A DNA stretch of 47,795 nucleotides from an uncultured Bacteroidales bacterium (lineage in GTDB: Bacteria; Bacteroidota; Bacteroidia; Bacteroidales; Bacteroidaceae): positions 1-47,795 of the forward strand of contig CADAGX010000020.1 in the NCBI GenBank assembly GCA_902787575.1, given 5' to 3'. The translations under genes were made by a program, and so were the position numbers. The notes below the pieces were generated by a model. It had not been told where the DNA came from, searched no databases, and worked only from the letters and a program-made list of their open reading frames with translations. Positions 26,457 through 34,171 of this stretch are shown piece after piece; the stretch's first letter is position 1, and the number at the start of each line of letters is the position of its first letter.

Positions 26457-27383
26457 TCAGGCGTCTTGCTGGTTTCTGGGATGGTGGTGCAGGATGGTGT
26501 CGCGCAGGCGACTCTGCTCGATATGGGTATAAATCTCGGTGGTGGCAATGCCTTCGTGGCCCAGCATGGCTTGTATGGCACGCAGGTTGGCACCTCCTTC
26601 GAGCAAGTGAGTGGCAAAGCTGTGGCGGAAGGTGTGCGGACTGATGTTCTTCTGCACGCCGGCACGCTTGGCATAATCCTTGATGAGGCAGAAAACGCTG
26701 ATGCGGCTCAGGTGTTTCTTGCGCCGCAGTGAGACAAAGACGTAATTCTCCTCGCCAGGCATCACTTCGGTGCCTTGTCGCTCCACAAACCACTCCCTGA
26801 GGCGGTGGATGGCTTGCGCTCCGATGGGCACGAGCCGCTCCTTGCGGCCTTTGCCGTGGACGCGGATGTATTCTTCCTCAAGGTAGAGGTCGTTCATCTG
26901 CAACTGACAAAGTTCGCTCACACGCAGGCCACAGCTGTATAGCATCTCTATGATGGCCCGGTCGCGCACGCCTTCGGGCTTGCTGACATCTACAACCGCC
27001 AGTATGTCTTCTATCTCCTCAAGGCTGAGCACTTCGGGCAGGTGTTTTCCTATTTGTGGACTCTGCAGCAACTCGGTGGGGTCGGTCTGCACCTCGCCTT
27101 CGAGCGTAAGAAAGCGGTAGAATGAGCGAACGCCGCTTAGTATGCGGCAGAGACTGCGCGGCTGAATGCCCAGATCGCGCAGGGTGCCGGCAAAGCGGTC
27201 GAGCTGTTCCAGCGTAACGGTGCGGAAGTCGATTCCCTCGTCGGCAAAGAAGGAAAGAAGTTTTTGCAAGTCGTCTTCGTACGCGGCCAGCGTATTGGGC
27301 GTGTAAGAGCGTTCCAAGCGCAGGTATTGCCTGTAACGTTTCAGTATTTTGGGGTCAATATTTCCGATATTCGACAAATTCAT
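26457..27383 (-). CDS. xerD: Tyrosine recombinase XerD
   Basis: 308 aa from ATG 27383, which has an AGGA ribosome-binding sequence 10 bases upstream; a longer GTG start at 27416 would run into the divergent aroQ promoter and is rejected. The SAM-like N-domain spans about 10-95 and the catalytic domain about 115-295. Catalytic residues are complete: R154 (CGLRVSEL), K178 (HGKGRK), H250 and R253 (SPHTFRHS), H276 (LGHEG) and Y285 (EIYTH). The size and the lack of adjacent mobile genes argue for the housekeeping chromosome-dimer recombinase (XerD type) acting at dif, not an integrase of a mobile element. Confidence 0.93.
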   Translation of the reverse strand: MNLSNIGNIDPKILKRYRQYLRLERSYTPNTLAAYEDDLQKLLSFFADEGIDFRTVTLEQLDRFAGTLRDLGIQPRSLCRILSGVRSFYRFLTLEGEVQTDPTELLQSPQIGKHLPEVLSLEEIEDILAVVDVSKPEGVRDRAIIEMLYSCGLRVSELCQLQMNDLYLEEEYIRVHGKGRKERLVPIGAQAIHRLREWFVERQGTEVMPGEENYVFVSLRRKKHLSRISVFCLIKDYAKRAGVQKNISPHTFRHSFATHLLEGGANLRAIQAMLGHEGIATTEIYTHIEQSRLRDTILHHHPRNQQDA

Positions 27384-27404
27384 GTAATTTTCCTGCCTCT
27401 TCTT

Positions 27405-27434
27405 TTTGCTTTTCACGAAACTTTCCTATCTTTG
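27405..27434 (+). promoter_or_regulatory. Promoter of aroQ
   Basis: TTTG (27405-27408), 18-bp gap, TATCTTTG (27427-27434). Leader of about 20 nt to ATG 27461. It lies between the divergent xerD and aroQ genes. Confidence 0.8.
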
Positions 27435-27460
27435 CAAGTGACAAAGGTACTAAAACTATT

Positions 27461-27925
27461 ATGAGAATCCAAATTATCAACGGCCCAAATTTGAATCTTT
27501 TGGGTGTCAGAGAGCCGGAAATCTACGGCAAGAAGGCGTGGGAAGAGTACCTGAAGGAATTGCGCGCACGCTTCCCCAAAGTGAAAATCGACTACTTCCA
27601 GAGTAACTTGGAGGGCGAAATTATCAACAAGATTCAGGAGATTGGTTTCGACCGCGACGGCATTGTGCTGAACGCTGGAGCTTACACCCATACGAGCGTA
27701 GCCATTCTGGATGCCATCATGAGTGTCACCTCGCCAGTGGTGGAAGTGCACATCACCAACGTTCACCAGCGCGAGGAGTTCCGTCGTCGCAGCCTTATCA
27801 GCCCGGGCTGTCTTGGTTTCATTGGCGGCTTCGGGCTCGACAGCTACCGACTGGCCATCGAAGCGCTTGTTGATAAGGCGCTGAACGCCAAGGCTAAAAA
27901 GGAAAAAGCTGCCAAGAAGGCGTGA
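27461..27925 (+). CDS. aroQ: Type II 3-dehydroquinate dehydratase
   Basis: 154 aa, the size of the dodecameric type II enzyme, which dehydrates 3-dehydroquinate in the shikimate pathway. The opening 'INGPNLNLLGVREPEIYG' carries the catalytic Tyr22 and the flexible-loop arginine; 'YFQSNLEGEIINKI', 'LNAGAYTHTSVAILDA' and H102 in 'EVHITNVHQREEFRR' complete the site. The tail is Lys/Ala-rich ('NAKAKKEKAAKKA') and not conserved in the family. It is a second aromatic pathway gene in the window besides aroK. Confidence 0.97.
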   Translation: MRIQIINGPNLNLLGVREPEIYGKKAWEEYLKELRARFPKVKIDYFQSNLEGEIINKIQEIGFDRDGIVLNAGAYTHTSVAILDAIMSVTSPVVEVHITNVHQREEFRRRSLISPGCLGFIGGFGLDSYRLAIEALVDKALNAKAKKEKAAKKA

Positions 27926-27936
27926 TACTCTGGATT

Positions 27937-27998
27937 GGGAATTAGGGCAGAGAGGTGCGAGGGCTTTTTCCCTTGTCGCTCCGTATCCCTAATCTCCC
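27937..27998 (+). promoter_or_regulatory. Stem-loop leader between aroQ and the O-methyltransferase gene
   Basis: GGGAATTAGGG (27937-27947) can pair with CCCTAATCTCCC (27987-27998), with a further internal GCGAGGG/CCCTTGTCGC pairing. It lies directly before ATG 28012 and contains ATTAGGG heptamers in inverted orientation. It could attenuate read-through from aroQ or just be a repeat pair. Confidence 0.4.
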
Positions 27999-28011
27999 GT
28001 CAGACAGAACG

Positions 28012-28644
28012 ATGACGATAGACGATTATATCCTTCGGCACATCGACCCCGAAGGCGAATATCTTCATGCGCTTTGGCGCGACACGCAACTGAAGACGTC
28101 CTACGGGCAGATGGCCAGTGGCCACCTGCAGGGTCGTCTGCTGAAGATGCTGGTGGCCATGGTGCGTCCGCGGCGTGTACTGGAACTGGGCACCTTCAGC
28201 GGTTACAGTGCGCTATGTATGGCCGAAGCGTTGGAGGGCGACGCCGAACTTCACACATTTGAGATTTTCGACGAACAGGAAGATTTTATCCGCCACTGGT
28301 TCGAGGGTAGTCCGTACGCCTCGCGCCTGCACCTTCACATTGGAGATGCCCTGCAGCTCGTACCGCAAATGACGGACACGCTGTGGGACTTCGCATTCAT
28401 CGATGCCGACAAGCGGCAGTACGTGGAGTACTACGAGATGCTGCTCCCTCGGATGCGTAGTGGCGGATTCATCGTGGCCGACAACACACTTTGGTACGGT
28501 CATGTGGCCGAGGAGCATCCGCGCGAGAGTGATGCTCAGACGCGGGGCATTCAGGCCTTCAACGACCTTGTGGCCGCCGACACTCGGGTGGAGAAAGTCA
28601 TCCTGCCTTTGCGTGACGGCCTCACGCTGATTCGCGTCTTATAA
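28012..28644 (+). CDS. SAM-dependent O-methyltransferase (class I, COMT-like)
   Basis: 210 aa from ATG 28012 (a longer frame from 27955 reads through the stem-loop leader). Typical of the bacterial catechol O-methyltransferase-like family: 'QMASGHLQGRLLKMLV', the SAM motif 'VLELGTFSGYSALCMAEAL' (about 57-75), 'HTFEIFDEQEDF', metal and substrate motif 'DFAFIDADKRQYVEYYE', and 'GGFIVADNTLWYG' with the metal-binding DN pair. It methylates a vicinal hydroxyl of an unknown small molecule using Mg2+. Its stop codon overlaps by a few bases the stop of the convergent glycosidase gene, with no terminator in between. Confidence 0.9.
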   Translation: MTIDDYILRHIDPEGEYLHALWRDTQLKTSYGQMASGHLQGRLLKMLVAMVRPRRVLELGTFSGYSALCMAEALEGDAELHTFEIFDEQEDFIRHWFEGSPYASRLHLHIGDALQLVPQMTDTLWDFAFIDADKRQYVEYYEMLLPRMRSGGFIVADNTLWYGHVAEEHPRESDAQTRGIQAFNDLVAADTRVEKVILPLRDGLTLIRVL

Positions 28645-31050
28645 ACCTTTCAGCACCAGCTTCTTCTTTTCGAACGGGATGGGGTAGGCTGTCAGCCACA
28701 CCTCAGGTTTCAGCTCTTCCGAGCCCTCCTTGCCCAGTTTCATGGCGTAGGCCTCTATGGTCTTGCCTTTCATTTCGGGCGTCAGGGGCAGATAGTAAGT
28801 ATAATTCTTGTCGCCAGTATTGCAAAGGTGCTCCCACGGATTGGCGTTGAACGAAGGCGCGCGGTCGGGACAGCCCACGTATCTCCCGTCTATCTTCAGG
28901 GCAGCCCAGGCTCCCTCCTTGCCGTGGTTGCCGTTGATGGCTACGCAGAGATATGCACCCGGCACAATTTCGTCGATGCGGAACGTACCTTTCCACGTTT
29001 TCGTCGCCTTGCAATTGCCGCGGTCGAAGGTGCGGAAGAGGTTCGATGCGCGCCACTGGCTTCTGTCCATCGGGTGTCCGTTCTTGTAACCCTCCACCTC
29101 GGTGATGCGTAGGGGGCAGGGGTTGAAGCGGACGTAGCGCACTGTTCCTGCACGGCGCAGGTCTATCCTCATGCGCGGACCTATGATGCAGTCGATGCGT
29201 TGCCATTTGGCAAGGTCGGCCGACACCCAAACGGGCGTGCCGTCGAGCGGTTGTGCCGAGAGGTAGTCGGTGGCACGGGGCACGCAGACGACGAGGCTGT
29301 CGGCCTGTGTCGGGCGGCCCAAGTCGAGGCAGAAAGACGACTCGCGGTCGGTGCGCATGTCTTTTATGCGTTGGGAAATGAAGAAGCCTGTGGCGGGATT
29401 GCCGTCGAAGAGGTGACGGTCCCATATCTCGCGTTCGATGAAGATAGGTTGCTCGAAGAATGCTTTGCGTGCGGCAGCCACTTCCGGGATTCTGGTCTCT
29501 CCCGAGCGGCGAAGCGAACGCACTTCCATGGCATTGTTGTCGGCCGCAAAGGCTGTGGCGTAGTAGAGGCTGGCTGCGTCGGCGGGTGTCTCGGTCGGCT
29601 GCAAGTCGGCCACATGGCGATGCCACTTCTCGCGAAGTTGTGTGCCGGGGAACGTCAGTTCCACTGTCTTGCCGGCGGCCAGTTCCGCGACATTTTCATC
29701 GTCGAGTTGCGCACTGCGCAGTTTCAGTACCGAGCGTTCAATCCTCACTTTGTACGTCTGGCCGGGCTCGCCTAGCAGTTCCACTTCAGCCTCCTTGCCA
29801 ACCCTGTCGTTGATGATGCGGTATGGGATGCCCGACAGCAGGACGCGGTCTTTCTCTTTCTCGGCGGTGAGTTTCAGCAGTGCAGCGCGGAAAGGCTGCA
29901 CCTCCACTTCGAACGACGTGCCCCAAACGTGCTGCCCCAAGTCTTGGACGTAGGGATGATAGAGCCGAGCCTGAATTTTCTTTCCGGTGCGTGCAAGACC
30001 CGTCTCGGCGTCGAGCGTGATGCGATAGCGGACGGGGTTCCACGAAAGGTTACGTAACGTCAGGAAACGCGTTTTGGCACTTCCTCGGCTCAGTGCTTCA
30101 GGACCGTATTGTGCCTCTGGCAGCCGTTTGGCCGAGGGCAGGATGTCGCGATAGTCGCGGTGCAGGTTGAAGATGAAGGCCAGCGTGGGAAACTCGTCGT
30201 CGCGCAGCAGCCACGGGTTGGCATAGATTTCGGGTGCAAGGATGAGTTCGCGGCCGAAGGATTGCAGCACGAGGTCGTCTTCCCAGAAGTCGAGGCACGA
30301 CGAGAGGCACACGCCGTGGTCCTCAGTCAGACGGGTCAGGTTGTCGGGTGCCTTGCGGCTGATGGCTTGCGCGCGGTGGTGCGGAGCCGTCATGTCGTTG
30401 GTCATAAAGACGTCGATATACGTTTCTGCTCCGCCCAGCAGGAAGGTGGTGCTGTGCTTGGTGCCCGGGCCAAGGTTGAGGCGGTGGTTGAGTAGTACGA
30501 AGTCGGGCGAGAGGCGTCGCACCTCGGTCATCATCGAGTCGAAGTAGGCATACTTCTCGGGCCGCAACTGACCGCAGACGGCGTCCATCTTGAAGAGGCC
30601 GAAGTTGTAGTCACGCACCAGCCCCACCATCATGTCGGTGCGTTCTTTTGCCTCTTCGGGGGTATCGCCGAAGCCGTCGGGACCGCCCCATACTCCCAGC
30701 CGTGTACCCATCTCCTTTGCCTGCTTGGCCAGCGGACCGAAGCCTTCTGGAAACTGACGTTTGAACAGGTCGCTGCTGGTGCTGCCGTAGCGGTTCTTTC
30801 CGTCGATGGCTCCAGCGTCGAAGGCGTAAATGTCCAGTTGCATCCCGTAGGTGCGTCGTAGCCAGTCGAAGAAGCGCAGGTTGACGGCCGTCTGTGCGGC
30901 AGTGGCTCCCTCGTTGGTGTTATTTATCCACGAGAAGTACTCCGAGCGCGAGGGTGTCTGCTCGTCGGCTCCGCCTGTGGGCTGTGTTTTCTGTGCCGAC
31001 AAAATCAGTGAGAGGCAGAAGCACAGGCCTGCCGTGAAAAGTTTTTTCAT
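28639..31050 (-). CDS. Large secreted clan-D-like glycoside hydrolase (alpha-galactosidase-like) with discoidin-type domain
   Basis: 803 aa from ATG 31050 (signal peptide 'LFTAGLCFCLSLILSAQ'); a longer frame upstream reads through the intergenic hairpin. The N-terminal barrel resembles GH27/GH36: 'WINNTNEGATAAQTAVNLRFFDWLRRTYGMQLDIYAFDAGAID' pattern, 'LGVWGGPDGFGD' and, at the nucleophile position, D156 in 'FGLFKMDAV'. A beta-sandwich follows, then an F5/8 type C (discoidin)-like region around 560-680 ('DSLVVCVPRATDYL', 'VRYVRFNPCPLRITEVEGY'), and a C-terminal domain probably binding carbohydrate. The acid/base residue is not certain. Clan D enzymes act on alpha-linked galactose or related sugars. 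It is transcribed after an AraC-type regulator gene that probably controls it. Confidence 0.7.
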   Translation of the reverse strand: MKKLFTAGLCFCLSLILSAQKTQPTGGADEQTPSRSEYFSWINNTNEGATAAQTAVNLRFFDWLRRTYGMQLDIYAFDAGAIDGKNRYGSTSSDLFKRQFPEGFGPLAKQAKEMGTRLGVWGGPDGFGDTPEEAKERTDMMVGLVRDYNFGLFKMDAVCGQLRPEKYAYFDSMMTEVRRLSPDFVLLNHRLNLGPGTKHSTTFLLGGAETYIDVFMTNDMTAPHHRAQAISRKAPDNLTRLTEDHGVCLSSCLDFWEDDLVLQSFGRELILAPEIYANPWLLRDDEFPTLAFIFNLHRDYRDILPSAKRLPEAQYGPEALSRGSAKTRFLTLRNLSWNPVRYRITLDAETGLARTGKKIQARLYHPYVQDLGQHVWGTSFEVEVQPFRAALLKLTAEKEKDRVLLSGIPYRIINDRVGKEAEVELLGEPGQTYKVRIERSVLKLRSAQLDDENVAELAAGKTVELTFPGTQLREKWHRHVADLQPTETPADAASLYYATAFAADNNAMEVRSLRRSGETRIPEVAAARKAFFEQPIFIEREIWDRHLFDGNPATGFFISQRIKDMRTDRESSFCLDLGRPTQADSLVVCVPRATDYLSAQPLDGTPVWVSADLAKWQRIDCIIGPRMRIDLRRAGTVRYVRFNPCPLRITEVEGYKNGHPMDRSQWRASNLFRTFDRGNCKATKTWKGTFRIDEIVPGAYLCVAINGNHGKEGAWAALKIDGRYVGCPDRAPSFNANPWEHLCNTGDKNYTYYLPLTPEMKGKTIEAYAMKLGKEGSEELKPEVWLTAYPIPFEKKKLVLKGL

Positions 31051-31063
31051 AGTTTCGAAGTTT

Positions 31064-31098
31064 AACGGGAGCTGGCAGCCTTCCTGCCAACTCCCGTT
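31064..31098 (-). terminator. Hairpin between the AraC regulator and the glycosidase gene
   Basis: Stem AACGGGAG(C)TGGCAG / CTGCCA(A)CTCCCGTT with a 5-nt loop. It lies 11 nt past the regulator's stop and 14 nt before the glycosidase ATG. The T-run is on the plus-strand side (TTTTCTTGTCTTTT); on the transcribed minus strand the hairpin is followed by TTAAACTTC, so it is a weak terminator or an attenuator. Confidence 0.55.
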
Positions 31099-31108
31099 TT
31101 CTTGTCTT

Positions 31109-31984
31109 TTAGATAATAATTTTGCTCTTGTGATAGTTCTCGCGGAACGTCGAAGGCGAGCAACCTTTCTTCTTCTTGAAGATGCGGTTGAAGTTGCTGA
31201 TGTTGTTGAATCCGCAGTCGTAGCAGATTTCAGCAATGCTGGTGCTGGTGTCCACCAATTGGCGTGCAGCGTAGCCCAGTCGCAATTCGATGATGTAGTC
31301 CGACACCGTCTTGCCCGTCTGCATGCGGAAATAGCGGCTGAAGGCAGCAGGCGTCATGCCGGCTATCTCAGAGAGCGTCTTCAGTCGCACCTCGCCTTGG
31401 AAGTGAGCGTCGATGTACTCCTCCACCTTGCGCACGCGCTGGTTCTCGGGCGTGTTCTTCACGTTGGCGAACGACTTGGAGGCTAGCAGATGGTAGTTTT
31501 CTTCGAGCGAGAGGATGTACAGAATCTCCATCAGCTTCAGCACGCGGTAGAAGCCGGGCTGCCCCTCGGTGATGCGCGTAATCTTGTCGTACACCTTCAT
31601 GATGGCCGAGAGGTCGAAAGCGATGCCACGCTTGGCGTTCTCCAGCAGGGCACGGATGCCCGTCAGCTGATTCTTGGCCAGGAACTGCTCACCCATCAGT
31701 TCGCGCGAGAACTGGATGGTGATTTCGTGTATGGAGTTGCTCTCGCAGTTGTGCTGACTCCAGTTGTGCTCCAGTCCACTGCCCAGCAGCACCAGGTCGT
31801 AGCGGCCCAGCGTCTCGATGGAGTCGCCCACGATGCGTCGCGCACCCTCGCAGTGTTCCACAAAGTTCAGTTCCATCTCCTCGTGCTTGTGCAGGGGATA
31901 GGTGAAGGACTCTTTGTTTCGGTCTACCAGATAGAAGAAATCGTCATCCGTAAGTGGCGACTTCTCTGTAATTACTTTTTCCAT
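31109..31984 (-). CDS. AraC-family transcriptional regulator
   Basis: 291 aa. N-terminal cupin-like sensing domain at about 20-100 ('SFTYPLHKHEEMELNFVEHCEGARRIVGDSIETLGRYDLVLLGSG' in outline: the HKHEEMEL and GDLVLLGSG-like motifs). The C-terminal part, about 190-290, has two helix-turn-helix motifs: 'RLKTLSEIAGMTPAAFSRYFRMQTGKTVSDYI' and 'TSIAEICYDCGFNNISNFNRIFKKKKGCSPSTFREN' in the usual arrangement. Such regulators answer to a sugar and activate glycan-degrading genes. It lies between ddh (40 bp upstream) and the glycosidase gene (58 bp downstream), which is the obvious target. Confidence 0.93.
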   Translation of the reverse strand: MEKVITEKSPLTDDDFFYLVDRNKESFTYPLHKHEEMELNFVEHCEGARRIVGDSIETLGRYDLVLLGSGLEHNWSQHNCESNSIHEITIQFSRELMGEQFLAKNQLTGIRALLENAKRGIAFDLSAIMKVYDKITRITEGQPGFYRVLKLMEILYILSLEENYHLLASKSFANVKNTPENQRVRKVEEYIDAHFQGEVRLKTLSEIAGMTPAAFSRYFRMQTGKTVSDYIIELRLGYAARQLVDTSTSIAEICYDCGFNNISNFNRIFKKKKGCSPSTFRENYHKSKIII

Positions 31985-32024
31985 ATTGTATTCTTAGTTT
32001 GTTGTTCAAAGTTCTCAGGCTGTG

Positions 32025-32924
32025 TTACACCAAGTGTCGAATGATGTCCTCGCGGTCGCCGGGCAGATAGTCGATGACCGGAATCTCTATCATGGTGTAT
32101 GCTCCAGGCTGCTGCTTCATGCTGGCACGCGCTGCGTTCACCAACACTTGAGCCGTCAGTGCCGGGTTGTTTATCTTCATGTTGAACTCAAAGAGCTGGT
32201 TGTGTGTCGTGCCGCTCACACCCTTGCGCACCAGATTCACACCGTGACCCACGTCGTTCAGCGCGTCCACACACGGCACCTGCTGCACGTGCGTCTCGTC
32301 GTTAACGAAGTACGGGTCGGCCTTTATGGCAGCCTCTACCTTCTTCAGGTCGGCACCCTCCTCCAGCTCCACGTACACCATTCTGCGGTGTATGCCCGTG
32401 CCAAGCGGTATGGTCATGCTCAGCGCATCGCGCACTCCCTCTATGGCACGCACTGCCACGCTGTGACCCATGCTGCGCCCCGGCCCGAAGTTCGTGTACG
32501 AGATGCCGCGCGGTGCCAGACTCTCCATGAGCGTGCGTACCACGCTGTCCGACCCCGGGTCCCAGCCTGCACTTATCACACTCACTCGGCCGGCCTTCTT
32601 GGCTGCGGCATCCAGCGTGCGGCGCAGGTCGGCAATCCCCGTGTGGATGTCGAAACTGTCCACCGTGTTGATGCCCAGCGCCAGCATCTCCAGCGCGTAC
32701 TTCTCCACGCTGCGTGTCGGTGTAGCCAGCACGGCCACGTCCACATCCTTCAGCTGGCGTATGTCGCTCACCACGGCATACTCCTTCAGCTCCTCGGGGC
32801 AGTCCTCGGCACCCTTGCGGCGCACCACGCCTGCAATCTCCATGTCGGGCGCAGCCTGCAGTGCCTGCAGCGTGTATCGCCCTATGTTTCCATAGCCAAC
32901 AATGGCCACTCTCAGCTTTTTCAT
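32025..32924 (-). CDS. ddh: meso-Diaminopimelate dehydrogenase
   Basis: 299 aa. Converts tetrahydrodipicolinate directly to meso-diaminopimelate with NADPH, the short route to lysine and peptidoglycan precursors. NADP-binding 'RVAIVGYGNIGRYTLQAL' (about 5-22), 'EIAGVVRRKG', 'CVLATPTRS'-type 'DVAVLATPTRSVEKYA', 'TVDSFDIHTGIADLRR', 'SVISAGWDPGSDSVVRTLM' and 'NFGPGRSMGHSVAVRAI' are all characteristic of Ddh. In many Bacteroidota this enzyme serves alongside or instead of the aminotransferase route. A TAATTTTG element at 33068-33075 is a plausible promoter with a leader of about 140 nt. Confidence 0.95.
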   Translation of the reverse strand: MKKLRVAIVGYGNIGRYTLQALQAAPDMEIAGVVRRKGAEDCPEELKEYAVVSDIRQLKDVDVAVLATPTRSVEKYALEMLALGINTVDSFDIHTGIADLRRTLDAAAKKAGRVSVISAGWDPGSDSVVRTLMESLAPRGISYTNFGPGRSMGHSVAVRAIEGVRDALSMTIPLGTGIHRRMVYVELEEGADLKKVEAAIKADPYFVNDETHVQQVPCVDALNDVGHGVNLVRKGVSGTTHNQLFEFNMKINNPALTAQVLVNAARASMKQQPGAYTMIEIPVIDYLPGDREDIIRHLV

Positions 32925-33225
32925 TGTGTTCGAGAGGCATCAGATACCTTTCCCCTTCCACTTTTCCGCTTTGCCACAGAGCGGGAAGGGAGGCAGGGAT
33001 GAGGCTCCGGCCTTTTTGTTTAAATGTTAGTGTAACTTTGTTCTATCAAAGTGTGGCAATATGGGCGCAAAATTACATTTTTTCTTTCAAATCTCCAACG
33101 AAATCGGCACTTTTTTTCGCCAAATGATAAGCAATGACAGATGTCCGTATGCCGATGGCTGTTACAACCCGAAAAAAAGCGTTCTAAAAACTTTCTTTTT
33201 CTTTATTATTTCTTTATTCTTTCCT

Positions 33226-33384
33226 TTGAGTATTTTGAATATCTTGTATATCTTGGCCGAAAACTTGGCTCATTATTTGGCGCACAACTTGCACGCCTTA
33301 GACACCTAACTCGCTGTTTTCCACCCGAAACATTGGACGCAAACTTGGTCTTTTTTTTGGTCGAAAACTTGGACGATGACTTGT
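33226..33384. repeat. Phased TTG/TTGG tract with 9- and then 12-bp periods
   Basis: TTG occurs at 33226, 33235, 33244, 33253 (9-bp steps), then TTGG/TTG at 33265, 33277, 33289 (12-bp steps), and again at 33333, 33345, 33357, 33369, 33381 (12-bp steps, shifted by 44 bp from the first series). The bases between differ, so this is not a simple satellite; AAAAC or AAAC often precedes the TTGG. Confidence 0.65.
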
Positions 33385-33438
33385 TTCGTACCTCTGCCGA
33401 CAGTCCGACGGTGCAAGACAAAACGACACGGGATGATG

Positions 33439-33486
33439 GCGGCATTTGACAAGCCGTGAAAGATGGCTCCGTGTAGGTAATTGCGG
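33439..33486. repeat. Degenerate TGTAGG palindrome element
   Basis: Left half GCGGCATTTGACAAG (33439-33453) and right half GTGTAGGTAATTGCGG (33471-33486) match the paired elements at 34809-34898 and 35454-35526, with losses in the middle. Confidence 0.55.
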
Positions 33487-33487
33487 G

Positions 33488-33525
33488 CTACAAAACAAAG
33501 CGGAAGACACATACGTGTCCTCCGC
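33488..33525 (-). terminator. Rho-independent terminator of the lipoprotein pair
   Basis: On the minus strand GCGGAGGACAC(GTAT)GTGTCTTCCGC is followed by TTTGTTTTGT. It lies 30 nt past the 33555 stop. Confidence 0.85.
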
Positions 33526-33554
33526 CTAAACTTTCTGTCTCAACAACAGGAAAT

Positions 33555-34109
33555 TCACTCGGCCCGCTCCAGCCCCATTCCATTCAACAATTCATCTGGG
33601 CCATTCCATGCCGTTTTAGTATCGCGCGTAGTGGAAAAAAGGAGGTATGTGCCTGTGCTTTCCGCCAACTTCAGAAGCCCATCTTCACGTATGCCAAACG
33701 TCTTCGTCAAACCTACCTTTTTAAGGTATTTGCCGCCAAACGGGTCTGTGTCATTCTTAAAAGTAATGATTATTTGACCGATTGCTATCTTGTAGCCATC
33801 AATCGTGAAATCAGAATGCATTGAATTAAATCCACATTTCCCTTCCATTTGTCCGCTTTCGTCGAAAGAAATATTGAACAACGGGTCGCCCACGCCAGTT
33901 CCCACCTGCGTGTATTTGTCAGACTCGGCATATCCAACCAAATACCATGTGCTTTTATATAAAGCCTGCACAGCATCGTCCAGCGGAGACGGATTTTCGA
34001 GGTCTGTCTGCTGAACCGCAGCATTTTCGTCGTCGCTGCTGCAAGAACTAAGCATCTGCATGGCCAAAACGGCCAACGCCATGATTGTAATAAACAGATT
34101 CTTTTTCAT
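33555..34109 (-). CDS. Small lipoprotein, paralogue of the upstream gene
   Basis: 184 aa. Signal peptide with lipobox 'MLSSCSS' (C23). After a short linker it reads 'VQALYKSTWYLVGYAESDKYTQVGTGVGDPLFNISFDESGQMEGKCGFNSMHSDFTIDGYKIAIGQI', a beta-rich pattern slightly like META/HslJ domains (W near the start, F…G-x-C/G-x-N, then strand-turn motifs); I only regard that as a possibility. The C-terminus 'TFGIREDGLLKLAESTGTYLLFSTTRDTKTAW' is shared with the upstream gene. About half the positions agree between the two proteins, so they are tandem duplicates. Unknown function, cell-envelope location. Confidence 0.8.
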   Translation of the reverse strand: MKKNLFITIMALAVLAMQMLSSCSSDDENAAVQQTDLENPSPLDDAVQALYKSTWYLVGYAESDKYTQVGTGVGDPLFNISFDESGQMEGKCGFNSMHSDFTIDGYKIAIGQIIITFKNDTDPFGGKYLKKVGLTKTFGIREDGLLKLAESTGTYLLFSTTRDTKTAWNGPDELLNGMGLERAE

Positions 34110-34171
34110 AATTGAATATATTATATGAATTTATCCGCGGCGAATTTAGCGTTTAACTCTTTTGAAGCGAT

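Larger units (their letters stand above)
32925..33554. other. 630-bp gene-free spacer upstream of ddh
   Basis: No convincing gene. It contains, from left to right, the ddh leader with a C/T-rich inverted-repeat remnant related to the CCTCACCCC-type repeats near 38.7 and 39.2 kb; a candidate ddh -7 element (33068-33075); the phased TTG tract (33226-33383); a degenerate TGTAGG palindrome (33439-33486); and a terminator for the minus-strand lipoprotein genes (33488-33525). Three short frames cover it on both strands but their codon use and composition are not gene-like. Confidence 0.7.

Noticed and set aside
26457-27383. XerD as integrase of a mobile element
   Set aside because: Length, full catalytic set and housekeeping neighbours fit chromosomal XerD; no excision gene, att repeats or cargo beside it.
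32925-33070. Lysine riboswitch in the ddh leader
   Set aside because: The leader is long enough, but I see none of the conserved L-box core sequences; only a C/T-rich inverted repeat.
33061-33512. Several overlapping short frames on both strands
   Set aside because: They lie in the TTG-phased tract and spacers; composition (poly-F/L runs) and lack of any conserved motif argue against genes.
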